From the NCBI RefSeq assembly GCF_013410455.1, contig NZ_JACCFW010000001.1, positions 3,525,388 to 3,589,387 of the forward strand: a DNA stretch of 64,000 nt, read 5' to 3'. A model generated the notes under the pieces. It was not told the origin of the DNA. It made no database searches and saw only the letters and a program-made list of their open reading frames with translations. Source of the DNA: Allobranchiibius huperziae. GTDB taxonomy: Bacteria > Actinomycetota > Actinomycetes > Actinomycetales > Dermatophilaceae. Shown one piece after another: positions 8,042 through 16,302 of the stretch. Numbering within the stretch: position 1 is the first letter of the stretch; each line of letters begins with the position of its first letter. The position numbers and the translations under genes are program-made.

Positions 8042-9015
8042 ACGCGTTCGCGCAGTTCCGGGCGATCGGCGTCGACTGCCGGATCGTCGCCACGCGGCCC
8101 GACGAGCTGCCCTCGGCTCGTCTCATGGTGGACCGGGCGATCGCCGACCTCGATGCGGCGGCGTCGCGGTTCAGACCCGACTCGGAGGTCTCGGTGCTGT
8201 CCGTCGCGCCCGCGGCCGGCACCGCCGGCACGGTGACGCTGCCCGCGTCCCCTCTCCTGCTGTCCCTGCTCGACGACGCGCTCTGGGCGGCGGACGTGAC
8301 CGACGGGCTTGTCGACCCGACCCTCGGGGCCGCGATGGAGCGCATCGGCTACGACGCTGACTTCGCGGAGGTCCTCGCGCGGACCGCTGCGGACTCACCG
8401 GCGAGCGTCGGCGCCGGCCGATCGGGGCGCGCCTCGACGCCCGGCCCGCGCAGCACCCTGTCCGAGCTCACGATGGATCACCGGGCCGGCACGGTCACCG
8501 TCGCAGCCGGCACCCTGATCGACCTCGGCGCCACCGGCAAGGCCTCGATGGCCGACCGCGTCGCCGACGAGTTGGCGAGGACGCTCACCGGTGGGTTCCT
8601 GGTCGACCTCGGGGGAGACATCGCCGTGGCCGGACCACCACCGGGCGGCGGCTGGGCGATCGCCGTCGAGGACGAGGACGGCACTGTGCCGCAACGGATC
8701 TCGGTGACGACCCAGGGTGTCGCGACGTCGGGCACCGACCGTCGCCACTGGCAGCTCCCCGACGGTCCACACCATCACCTCATCGACCCCAGGACGGCCC
8801 GATCCGTGCCGCACACCTGGCGGCGGGTCACCTGTGTCGCCGCCTCGGCACTCGAGGCGAACACCGCCACGACCGCCTCCTGCGTGCTCGGCGACGCGGC
8901 GGTCGCCTGGCTGACCGAGCGGGCCATTCCGGCCCGGCTGGTCGGGCAGTCCGGCGAGGTGTCGTGCACGCCGGGCTGGCCGATGCCCGCACGGCAGGAT
9001 CGGAGCGCGTCGTGA
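8038..9015 (+). CDS. apbE: FAD:protein FMN transferase (ApbE family)
   Basis: 325 residues. ApbE landmarks in order: SRFRPDSEVSVLS near residue 40, TDGLVDPTLG about 86-95, IDLGATGKASMAD about 160-172 (the usual DLGxxxKGxA site), GGDIAVAG about 190, and HHLIDPRTA near 245. Family members transfer FMN from FAD to Thr/Ser in TGAS/T-type motifs of exported proteins. No lipoprotein signal is visible, so it looks cytoplasmic or non-classically placed. It overlaps its neighbours on both sides by 4 bases, showing one transcript. No obvious FMN acceptor lies in this window. Confidence 0.9.
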   Translation: MNAFAQFRAIGVDCRIVATRPDELPSARLMVDRAIADLDAAASRFRPDSEVSVLSVAPAAGTAGTVTLPASPLLLSLLDDALWAADVTDGLVDPTLGAAMERIGYDADFAEVLARTAADSPASVGAGRSGRASTPGPRSTLSELTMDHRAGTVTVAAGTLIDLGATGKASMADRVADELARTLTGGFLVDLGGDIAVAGPPPGGGWAIAVEDEDGTVPQRISVTTQGVATSGTDRRHWQLPDGPHHHLIDPRTARSVPHTWRRVTCVAASALEANTATTASCVLGDAAVAWLTERAIPARLVGQSGEVSCTPGWPMPARQDRSAS

Positions 9016-9575
9016 ACGAGACTCTCTGGTACGTCTCGCGGGCGACGGGCGCGCTCAGCATCGTGCTCATGACGGTCGTCATGATCCTGGGGCTGGTGCT
9101 GTCCGGTGCCCGGCAGCGCGCCGGCGAACGTACGACGGTGATCCAGGGTGTGCACCGCAGCCTTGCTCTCGGCATGCTCACCTTCTTGGTCCTGCACATC
9201 GCGACCGCCGTCGCCGAGACCTACGTGCACATCGACCTCATCTCGGCGCTCGTCCCGTTCACCTCGCCCTATCGCCGCTTCCTGGTCGGGCTCGGCACCC
9301 TGAGCGTCGACGTCCTCGCGGCGGTCATGGCCACCTCGTTGCTGCGCCACCGCATCAGCCAGCGGGTCTGGCGCGTCGTGCACCGCTCGACGTTCGCGAC
9401 GTGGCCTCTCACGCTCTGGCACGGGATCGCCATGGGCACCTCGAACGAGCCGCTGCTGCGCGGCACCACGATCGCCTGCGCGGTCGCCGGCGGGATCGTG
9501 GTGATCTGGCGTATCGCCGGGTCGCACCACGACAGCGCACGGCGCCGCGAGGTCCTACGTCAGGAGTGGACATGA
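9012..9575 (+). CDS. Ferric-reductase-like transmembrane haem protein
   Basis: 187 residues from GTG 9012 (GTGA overlap with apbE). About five membrane segments are seen: VNETLWYVSRATGALS into a long hydrophobic stretch, then GVHRSLALGMLTFLVLHIA, a third near VDVLAAVMATSLL, and HRSTFATWPLTLWHGIAMG. Paired His residues in VHR/VLH and VHR/LWH fit b-type haem ligation in the ferric reductase-like transmembrane family. It likely moves electrons across the membrane from the NuoF-like subunit and ferredoxin encoded next to an external flavin or acceptor. Confidence 0.85.
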   Translation: MNETLWYVSRATGALSIVLMTVVMILGLVLSGARQRAGERTTVIQGVHRSLALGMLTFLVLHIATAVAETYVHIDLISALVPFTSPYRRFLVGLGTLSVDVLAAVMATSLLRHRISQRVWRVVHRSTFATWPLTLWHGIAMGTSNEPLLRGTTIACAVAGGIVVIWRIAGSHHDSARRREVLRQEWT

Positions 9576-10654
9576 GCCTGGTGACCCTGTTGGAGCAGGC
9601 CGGCCTGACCGGTCGGGGCGGCGCTCGCTTCCCCACGAGCATCAAGCTGCAGTCGGCGCTCGACGCTGGTGCGGACCTGATCGTCAACGCCTGCGACGGG
9701 GAGATCGGAGTGCACAAGGACGCCCTGGTCGTCGCCGAGCATCTGGATGCCCTGCAGCACGGCGCCGGCCTGCTCGCCCGCCGCAGCCGGTGGGCGGCCC
9801 ATCGCGGCAGCGAGACCGAACGGCGCCTGCACGACGCCGGCCTCCGGGTCCTCTCGGTGCCGTCCAGGTACGTCGCCTCCGAGGAGTCGGCGCTGGTCAA
9901 CCTGCTGCACGGCGGGCGCGCCCGGCCGATCACGCGACTGGCGCCGATCTCGACCGGCGGGCGGGACGCCCAGGGCCGACGGTTGCGTCCGACGCTCGTG
10001 CTGAACGCCGAGACCGTGTGGCGGGTCAGTCAGATCGAGCGGCACGGCGCGGCATGGTTCCGCGGTTTCGGCACGGCCGAGGAGCCCGGCCCGCGTCTGG
10101 TGACGATGGGCGGGAACGTCGAACGTCCGGGGGTCTACGACGCCGAGGCCGGTATCCCCCTGCGCGATCTGCTCGATGCCGCCGGTGCGCTCGACGTGCA
10201 AGGCGTCGGGATCTCCGGGATGAGCGGCGGCTGGCTGGGTGGTCACGACGCGTGGACGGCGACCTGGTCCGATGCCGGGCTCGCGCCGTACGGCGTCCCG
10301 ACCGGCACCGGTGCCGTGCATGTGCTGGATCGCCGGTCCTGCCCGATCGACCACCTCTCGCGCATCGCGACCTTCGCGGCCGGCGAGTCGGCCGGCCAGT
10401 GCGGCCCGTGCATGTTCGGCGTACCGGCCGTCGCAGAGCAGCTCGAGCGCCTCGCCGACGGTGCTCTCCCGCCGGAGGAGATGCTCGACCTGCACCATCG
10501 CCTGGGCATGCTGCCCGGGCGGGGAGCGTGCCGATTCCCCGACGGGGTCTCACGATTCGTCGCGTCGGGGCTGCGCACGTTCACCGCCGACGTGGAGGCT
10601 CACCTCGCGGGTCGGTGCGCCCTGACCAAGGAGTGGGCCGGTGCGGCGCGATAA
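9572..10654 (+). CDS. NuoF-like NADH-binding flavin/iron-sulfur subunit with SLBB domain
   Basis: 360 residues from ATG 9572 (ATGA overlap). Compared with complex I NuoF: GLTGRGGARFPTSIKL at 11-26 (FMN/NADH loop, normally GRGGAGFPTG), YVASEESALVNLLHGG at 100-115, SLBB strand MGGNVERPGVYD at 179-190, and the iron-sulfur region ESAGQCGPCMFG at 272-283 with Cys320. The first of the four usual cluster cysteines is Ala274, leaving Cys277, Cys280 and Cys320. Cys257 might substitute. It probably takes electrons from NAD(P)H or exchanges them with the ferredoxin downstream. Confidence 0.85.
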   Translation: MSLVTLLEQAGLTGRGGARFPTSIKLQSALDAGADLIVNACDGEIGVHKDALVVAEHLDALQHGAGLLARRSRWAAHRGSETERRLHDAGLRVLSVPSRYVASEESALVNLLHGGRARPITRLAPISTGGRDAQGRRLRPTLVLNAETVWRVSQIERHGAAWFRGFGTAEEPGPRLVTMGGNVERPGVYDAEAGIPLRDLLDAAGALDVQGVGISGMSGGWLGGHDAWTATWSDAGLAPYGVPTGTGAVHVLDRRSCPIDHLSRIATFAAGESAGQCGPCMFGVPAVAEQLERLADGALPPEEMLDLHHRLGMLPGRGACRFPDGVSRFVASGLRTFTADVEAHLAGRCALTKEWAGAAR

Positions 10655-10853
10655 GCGGGGCGAGGACCAGATCGTCGTCGACCGGGTCGCGTGCACCGCG
10701 CACGGCGTGTGCGCCGTGGTCTCGGGGGGTGCCGTCGAGCTGGACGAGTTCGGCTACCCCGTGCCGTCGCGGCTGACGCTGAGCCGCGCCGAGGCCCGGG
10801 CGCTGGTCGAGCAGTGCCCGGCCCGCGCGCTCCTCCTCGCCCGGGACCGCTGA
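10641..10853 (+). CDS. Small ferredoxin, probable [3Fe-4S] type
   Basis: 70 residues from GTG 10641, overlapping the NuoF-like gene by 14 bases. Cysteines are in CTAHGVC (18 and 24) and QCP (59), with Ala20 in place of the second cluster cysteine. The three-cysteine pattern with the final Cys-Pro is that of P450-partner ferredoxins carrying a [3Fe-4S] cluster. It is the last gene of the operon and ends two bases before the convergent kinase gene. Likely the soluble electron carrier of the module. Confidence 0.88.
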   Translation: MRRDKRGEDQIVVDRVACTAHGVCAVVSGGAVELDEFGYPVPSRLTLSRAEARALVEQCPARALLLARDR

Positions 10854-10855
10854 GG

Positions 10856-12307
10856 TCACTCCTGCGGCGACACCGGCAGGATCACCGTGACCGTCGTGTC
10901 ACCCGGGACGCTGGTGATCTCCAGGGACCCGTCGTGCGAACGCGCGACGGCCTGCACGATCGCGAGACCCAGCCCGGTGCTCTCGATGCTCTCCTGCCGG
11001 TGCCGTGCGCGGGCGAACCGCAGGTGCGCCTGGTCGAGCAGCTCGGGTGGGAAACCGGGGCCGGTGTCGTGCACCCGCAGGATCACCCGGTCACCGTTGC
11101 GCTCCAGGACGCAGGTCGCGACCGTGCCCTCGCCGGTGTGCATCCGCACGTTGGCCACCAGGTTGCCGACCAGGCGGCGCAACTGCTCCTCGTCGCCGCG
11201 GACGAGCACGGGCTCCTCGGGCATGGTCAGTCCCCAGTGGTGGTCGCGCGCCGTGACGCGGGCGTCATCGACCGCCTGCAGCAGGATCCACGTGAGGTCG
11301 ACGTCCTCGCGCCGTTCGGTGACCTCCCGGTCGAGCCGAGCCAGCAGCAACAGGTCGTTGACGATGCTCGCCATCCGTCCGGTCTCGTCGGTGATGCGCT
11401 GCAGGGAGCGGTGCACCTGCTCGGGCAGCTGGGTCGACGCCGTGTACTCCCGCAGCAGCTCGGCATGGCTGCGGGCGACCGCGAGCGGCGTACGCAGCTC
11501 GTGGCTCGCGTCGGCGGCGAAATCCCGAAGGCGCTGTTCGCTCTCGTCCCGCTGGGCCAGCGCGAGATCCACGTGCCCGAGCATGGCGTTCATGGCACGG
11601 CCGACCTGGGCGACCTCGGTCGGTTCGCGCAGCTCCTCGGCGCGGACGTCGATCCGGCTCTGCCCGGATTCCAGCGGCAGCTGCGTGACCCGGCGGGCGA
11701 CGGTGGCGAGGTGCTGCAATGGGCGCATCGACCGTCGTACGGCGAACGCGCCCACCCCGGCCACCAGCAGGACGACCACGGCGAGCACCACGGTCTCCAG
11801 GACGATCAGCTCGCGGATCGTGTGGTCGACCCGGCCCTGAGGAACCCCGGTCACCAGCTGGGCGCCGTCCGGAGTCCGGCTGGTGAGCACCCGGTAGTCC
11901 CCGAGAGAGGGCAGCCGCACGGTCCTCGGATCAGAGGCGGACACCACCTTCTGCACCGCCGCGCGGTCGGCGGCAGTGGGCAGGTGGTCGCCGTCGAGGT
12001 CGGCCGCGACCACCAGCTCGGTGATCGCACCGTTCGAGACCTGGCCGGTGATCGTGCCCGGCGGGAGTCCTGCGTTGCTGGCGGGGTCGCCGCCCCGGTT
12101 GTCGCGGTCGTGGTCGCTGTCGCCGTACGGTGACTTCAGCGTGATGTTGCGTGCCGATGCCTGGTGCAGCTCGTTATCGAGCTGGTCCATCAGGAACGCG
12201 CGGATGCCGAACGTCGCCGCGACGCCCGCGATCGTGCCGGCGAGCAGCGCGAGGGTGGCGAGCAGCAGGGCCAGTCGTGAGGTCAGCGTCCGTGGTCGCA
12301 GCCTCAT
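10856..12307 (-). CDS. Sensor histidine kinase of the redox locus
   Basis: 483 residues. Membrane segment 1 about 11-35, an external sensor region 36-165 rich in Asp (DSDHDRDNRGGD), membrane segment 2 about 168-190, HAMP about 190-245, H-box FAADASHELRTPLA with His269, N-box around NLVANVRMHT, G1 DTGPGF and G2 GLGLAIVQAV. It is a standard HisKA/HATPase_c kinase. Its start overlaps the regulator stop (ATGA), so they form one two-component system. The convergent position and the adjacent cytochrome suggest control of the redox operon; the signal is unknown. Confidence 0.93.
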   Translation of the reverse strand: MRLRPRTLTSRLALLLATLALLAGTIAGVAATFGIRAFLMDQLDNELHQASARNITLKSPYGDSDHDRDNRGGDPASNAGLPPGTITGQVSNGAITELVVAADLDGDHLPTAADRAAVQKVVSASDPRTVRLPSLGDYRVLTSRTPDGAQLVTGVPQGRVDHTIRELIVLETVVLAVVVLLVAGVGAFAVRRSMRPLQHLATVARRVTQLPLESGQSRIDVRAEELREPTEVAQVGRAMNAMLGHVDLALAQRDESEQRLRDFAADASHELRTPLAVARSHAELLREYTASTQLPEQVHRSLQRITDETGRMASIVNDLLLLARLDREVTERREDVDLTWILLQAVDDARVTARDHHWGLTMPEEPVLVRGDEEQLRRLVGNLVANVRMHTGEGTVATCVLERNGDRVILRVHDTGPGFPPELLDQAHLRFARARHRQESIESTGLGLAIVQAVARSHDGSLEITSVPGDTTVTVILPVSPQE

Positions 12308-13035
12308 GTCAGTGGCGGCCGCATCACGTATCCGGCGCCGCGGACCGTGTGGATGAGCGGCTCCCGACCGGCATCGACCTTCTTGCGCAGATAGCTGACG
12401 TAGAGCTCCACGACGTGCGAGGTGCCGTCGAAGTCGCTGCCCCAGACCTTGCGCAGCAGCTCCTCCTTCGACAGGACCCGGCGCTGGTGACCGGCGAGAT
12501 ACCGGAGCAGCGCGAACTCGGTCGCCGTGAGCGTGATCAGCTCACCGGCGCGCCGCGCCTCGTGACCGTCGACGTCGATCAGCAGGTCGGCTACCTGCAG
12601 CTGATTGCCCTGCTGCTGTCGCAGCAGGCCGGCGCGGCGCATGAGCCCCTGCGAGCGTGCGAGCACCTCGGACAGGTCGAACGGCTTGGTGATGTAGTCG
12701 TCGCCGCCGAGCTCGATGCCGTGCACCCGGTCCTGCGGCGCGTCCCGCGCGGTGAGGAAGAGGACCGCCAGCTGAGGGTTGCGCGCGCGCAGCGTGGTGA
12801 GGAGATCGAATCCGCTGCCGTCGGGCAGCATCACGTCGAGCACGACGAGGTCAGGTGCCCGCAGCTGGACCGTCTTGGTCGCCTGGTCGATCGTCACCGC
12901 GCTCTCGGCATCCCAGCCGCGGAAGTCGAACGCGGCGACCAGGGCCTCGGCGAGACCGGCCTCGTCCTCCACCACGAGCACCCGCAGTCGGCGACCGTCC
13001 GCTGCCGTCGGAGGGGAGCCGACCGCTGGGCACAT
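12304..13035 (-). CDS. OmpR-family response regulator
   Basis: 243 residues from ATG 13035; an ATG at 13062 would add nine. Receiver domain about 17-130 with acidic pair VVEDE, phosphoacceptor Asp67 in VVLDVMLPDGSG, Thr in FLTARD and Lys in ITKPFD. Winged helix about 150-240 with LTATEFALLRYLA and TVRGAGYVM. It precedes its cognate kinase. Target sites are unproven. Confidence 0.93.
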   Translation of the reverse strand: MCPAVGSPPTAADGRRLRVLVVEDEAGLAEALVAAFDFRGWDAESAVTIDQATKTVQLRAPDLVVLDVMLPDGSGFDLLTTLRARNPQLAVLFLTARDAPQDRVHGIELGGDDYITKPFDLSEVLARSQGLMRRAGLLRQQQGNQLQVADLLIDVDGHEARRAGELITLTATEFALLRYLAGHQRRVLSKEELLRKVWGSDFDGTSHVVELYVSYLRKKVDAGREPLIHTVRGAGYVMRPPLT

Positions 13036-13096
13036 GGATGTCACGATATCGGCGCCCACCACATGTGCAGGGAGCTACGAGTCCGCGCTGAGCGCG

Positions 13097-13756
13097 TCAC
13101 CGCCGATGTCCGATCCCTGGTCCGTCACGATGGAACCCCTGACCGGCGGTCCATGATGCGGCGGCCGGATACACGACGGTCGCGAACCCGACGCCGAGCA
13201 GCAGCACCGCGACGAGGGTGAGCCGACGGATGAGGCGTGGGCGCCCGTCGGCATCGCCGACCCCGGGACGTAGATCGTGCCAGGACTCGACCACGGCCTC
13301 GCGCAGATGTCCCAGCACGTGCAGCGCGGTGACCGCGACCCACGCGAAGAAGGAGGCCTTGTGCAGTAGCAGCGGCGGACCGCGGTGGCCGGGGCCCTGC
13401 AGGATCAGGGTGATCCCGGTCGCCAGCAACGCGAGGGTGGTGAGGATCATCAACGGCCCGAGCGCTCGCAGGACGAGCGGTGGTGCGCCGCGTCGGACGT
13501 ACGCCTCGTCGCCGGTGTAGTAGCGCACGAACCGGTACCCGGTGGTCGCCATCTTCCAGAGGACGGGGAGCACCAGCAGCAGACCCACGAAGACGTGGAT
13601 CGTGATCAGGTCGCGGATCCGAAGGATCGTCACGCCTTCGACCGCCAGGAGCAGGAGCAGCAGCATTCCCGTCGTGGCGGTCAGACGTCGGTTGCCCGTC
13701 GTGCCGTCCAGCCCCTGATCGGGGTGCGCCGACGAACCGGCGATCGAGGTCGACAC
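13097..13756 (-). CDS. Four- to five-helix membrane protein, probable b-type cytochrome
   Basis: 219 residues. Hydrophobic segments lie at about 28-46, 52-70, 95-118, 130-150 and 180-200. His residues placed within or at the ends of helices (ITIHVFVG, LLLHKASFF, LHVLGHL) resemble haem b ligands in cytochrome b561/ferric reductase-like proteins. It is first in the operon with the two-component genes, 61 bases upstream of the regulator start. It may be a partner of the redox module, or itself part of the sensing chain. No closer family could be named from sequence alone. Confidence 0.7.
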   Translation of the reverse strand: MSTSIAGSSAHPDQGLDGTTGNRRLTATTGMLLLLLLAVEGVTILRIRDLITIHVFVGLLLVLPVLWKMATTGYRFVRYYTGDEAYVRRGAPPLVLRALGPLMILTTLALLATGITLILQGPGHRGPPLLLHKASFFAWVAVTALHVLGHLREAVVESWHDLRPGVGDADGRPRLIRRLTLVAVLLLGVGFATVVYPAAASWTAGQGFHRDGPGIGHRR

Positions 13757-13959
13757 GGTCCTACATCGCTCCCTGACAGTCCGAACTCAGCACCCTCCCA
13801 AGGTTGCTGGCGCTAGTTCTGGGTCTGCTCTGCGCAGACTGTGGGTCGTCTCGAAAAGCGCCCGGCTCCACGTGGTGGCACGCGGTGGACCACGGAGAAC
13901 GGCGGATGCGACGACACCGCCGCACCCGCCGTTCCCGTCCCGCAGGAGGAAGCCGTCCC
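13757..13959. other. Intergenic region without a recognised gene
   Basis: About 200 bases between the cytochrome start and the glutaminase-domain gene stop, both on the minus strand. It should hold the cytochrome/two-component promoter and the end of the upstream transcript. I see only a weak stem (GTCTGC with GCAGAC near 13830) and no convincing coding frame. Confidence 0.5.
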
Positions 13960-16176
13960 TCACACGGTCAACAGCGCGTAGAACCCTCCCACCACGGGCC
14001 TCGCCTGGAATCCGCTCTGCCGGTCGGTCGTGGTGTCGTACCAGTCGCTGAAGGGCACCCGGGACGGCGTGGTGTTCCCGAAGGTGTAGAGCCCCTGGAT
14101 GAGGCGACTGGTGATCTTGGGTTGATCGGACAGCCACGCCGCGGTCCACATCTCCCAGTCGGCCTTGGTGTAGGTGTGCCGGATGTCCAGCGGCACGCCG
14201 TAGGTACCGGCTCGCGCCAGGTACCAGCGGGCTTCCTCCGCGGCGACGGTGGTCGGGACCAGACCGAGACCGAGGAGCTTGTCGGAGTATCCGTTGTACT
14301 TGAGGCTCCAGGTGCCGTCCTGGTCGTAGGCGAGCTTGAGGTGCTTGCCACTGGTGTCGGTGGACTTGGTCACCCACTGCTTGATGTAGTCGCGGGCAAC
14401 ACCGAGGTAGTGGGCGGCATCGCCGCTCTTGCCCGCTGTGGTCGCCACGACGCTCATCGCGCCGATCCCGATGATCCCCTTCAGCGCGAGGTTGACGCTG
14501 TGGGCGATGAAGCCGGTGAAGTCGTCGGTCTGGTTCTGGTAGCCCGGGTCGAGCGCATTGCCGACGAGGTAGTCGCTCCACTGCTTGAGGATCGTGTAGT
14601 GCGCCGTGGCGAACTTGCGTGCCGCCGTGGCGTCCGCCCGCTGCAGGTAGGCCGCGGACATGATCAGCATGTTGGCCGACTCCTCGACCGGCATGTCCTC
14701 CTCGTTGCCGTCGTTGTGGCCGTCGGCGTTCGGGTAGTGCGCTCCCAGGTCGTGTTCGGCGAACTGCTTGGGCCATCCGCCGGTCTCGGCGTACTGCAGG
14801 ATCGGTTCCAGGATGGCGCCGAGGTAGGCCGGGTCGAGGTAGAGGAACACCGGCATGCACGGATAGGTGACGTCGACGGTGGAGACGTTGCCGTCGCTGG
14901 AGATCTCCTTGAGGAACGCCCACGCCTTGCCGTCGGGAGCGGTGACCAGCTCGGTGCCGGCGTAGGCCTGACGCAGCGCGGTGGCGACCAGCGCGGCGTA
15001 CTGGGTGCCGCCCGCCTTCCGTGCGGCGCTGCGGATCCGGTCGTCCAGGTTCGTGGCGCGCTTCGATGCCGCGGACCAGTCGCGGTGGAAGAAGGCGACC
15101 ATGTCCTGCCACACCGCGAAGTAGGTCTTCCACCGGGGAGCGAGCGGTGTGGTCAGGTAACTCACCGCTGGCTCGCGCACGTGACCGATCGAGATGACCA
15201 TCGGTTCGGTCGCGGCGCGAACGCTGCCCAGATCGAGGTGGAAGGCGAAGACCGGCCACCGGTCATCGATCGCGCGTGGTTGGGCGGTGTCGATGCTGCT
15301 GTCGAGCGCTCCGCCGTTCACGACGCGTGCCCGGACGACGTTGTCCTCGCCGATCTGGTAGGTGAGGCCCGCACGATGCTGGGTGGTCCACACCATCGTG
15401 CCCCAGCTGGCCGTGTCATTCGTCTCCGCCAGCACGCTCGGGTTCGCCGGGGTGTAGTTGAGGTTGATCAGCCGGTTGGCGCCGGTGCCGATGTCGGTCT
15501 GCGCCCACGTGATCTCCGCCGAGGTGTCGCCATAGCCCCACTCACCCGAGATGTCGAAGTACAGGCCGATGTCGTGCGCCTTCCCGTCGACCGATTTCGC
15601 CGTCGCGGAGATGTAGCTGAGCGGCGCGCTCTGACGGCGCTGGTCACCGGGCTCGACAGGTGAGAAGAAGGTGACCGTCACCCGCACGCCGGCTTCCTCC
15701 AACGTGTAGACCGACGAGGTGCCGGTGACCGTCAGGTTGACCTGCCGCATCGTCGGCAGCGGATCGGTGTTCGGCAGCGCGGGAGCGCCGAGGAACACGT
15801 ACGCCGTGCCGTCGATCTGCGCGATGCCGGCCATCGCGGTGATCCGCCCGGTCCAGAACGTCGGCCAGGTGCCCGGCAGATTGTCCGTGGCCATCCAGGT
15901 GCTCAGATAGGGCGACCGCACGGCCAGCGGCGTCGCCGGCGGTCGGATGGGAGTGAAGGTGGGGGCGGCGGTGCGGCCACCCTTGGCGGCCGACGGCGCG
16001 GCCGTCCCGGTGGCCGAGGCGGCGTAGGCCTCCGGCGTCAACGCCCACCCGGTGGCGGCGACGCCCAGTCCCGCCGTACCGGCCAGGGTCAGGAAGTTCC
16101 GTCGCGAGTGCTCTGCCGTGACCCGTCCGGCAGGGGAGGTACCCGATGTCTGATCTACAGGCTCTCTATCGGTCAT
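13960..16176 (-). CDS. Tat-exported glutaminase-domain protein (GtaA/DUF5127-DUF4965-DUF1793 type)
   Basis: 738 residues from ATG 16176, preceded by GGTGGA. A twin-arginine signal is present (SRRNFLTLAGTAGLGVAATG, cleavage near TPEAYA). The mature protein begins RSPYLSTWMATDNLPGTW and contains GRITAMAGIAQIDG, typical of the N-terminal DUF5127 part of the fungal glutaminase A family. The alpha-helical C-terminal DUF1793 region carries GAHYPNADGHNDGNEEDMPV and EESANMLIM. Activity in bacterial members is not settled; some may be glycosidases by fold. Immediately upstream is a 33-bp near-perfect palindrome that may be its operator. Confidence 0.88.
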   Translation of the reverse strand: MTDREPVDQTSGTSPAGRVTAEHSRRNFLTLAGTAGLGVAATGWALTPEAYAASATGTAAPSAAKGGRTAAPTFTPIRPPATPLAVRSPYLSTWMATDNLPGTWPTFWTGRITAMAGIAQIDGTAYVFLGAPALPNTDPLPTMRQVNLTVTGTSSVYTLEEAGVRVTVTFFSPVEPGDQRRQSAPLSYISATAKSVDGKAHDIGLYFDISGEWGYGDTSAEITWAQTDIGTGANRLINLNYTPANPSVLAETNDTASWGTMVWTTQHRAGLTYQIGEDNVVRARVVNGGALDSSIDTAQPRAIDDRWPVFAFHLDLGSVRAATEPMVISIGHVREPAVSYLTTPLAPRWKTYFAVWQDMVAFFHRDWSAASKRATNLDDRIRSAARKAGGTQYAALVATALRQAYAGTELVTAPDGKAWAFLKEISSDGNVSTVDVTYPCMPVFLYLDPAYLGAILEPILQYAETGGWPKQFAEHDLGAHYPNADGHNDGNEEDMPVEESANMLIMSAAYLQRADATAARKFATAHYTILKQWSDYLVGNALDPGYQNQTDDFTGFIAHSVNLALKGIIGIGAMSVVATTAGKSGDAAHYLGVARDYIKQWVTKSTDTSGKHLKLAYDQDGTWSLKYNGYSDKLLGLGLVPTTVAAEEARWYLARAGTYGVPLDIRHTYTKADWEMWTAAWLSDQPKITSRLIQGLYTFGNTTPSRVPFSDWYDTTTDRQSGFQARPVVGGFYALLTV

Positions 16177-16217
16177 ACGGGCACATTCCACCCGCATCCA
16201 CAAACGTGTCAAGACCC

Positions 16218-16250
16218 GTCAATAACATTCACATTGTGACTGTTATTGAC
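16218..16250. promoter_or_regulatory. 33-bp near-perfect palindrome before the glutaminase-domain gene
   Basis: Outer arms GTCAATAACA (16218-16227) and TGTTATTGAC (16241-16250) flank an inner palindrome TCACA-T-TGTGA (16229-16239). Fifteen of sixteen base pairs match around the centre at 16234. It lies 42-74 bases upstream of ATG 16176 and 53 bases past the upstream amidohydrolase stop. AT-rich arms and the position favour an operator for a dimeric repressor or activator; a terminator for the upstream gene is less likely because the stem is AT-rich. Confidence 0.7.
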
Positions 16251-16302
16251 CGAGTTTGATTCAGGAGGGCGTATCTCGACGGAAAACGGTCAGATCTGCT
16301 GT

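Noticed and set aside
13804..15663. A long plus-strand open frame antisense to the glutaminase-domain gene
   Set aside because: No motif and a Val/Gly/Arg-rich product, and the opposite strand carries an intact Tat-exported protein.
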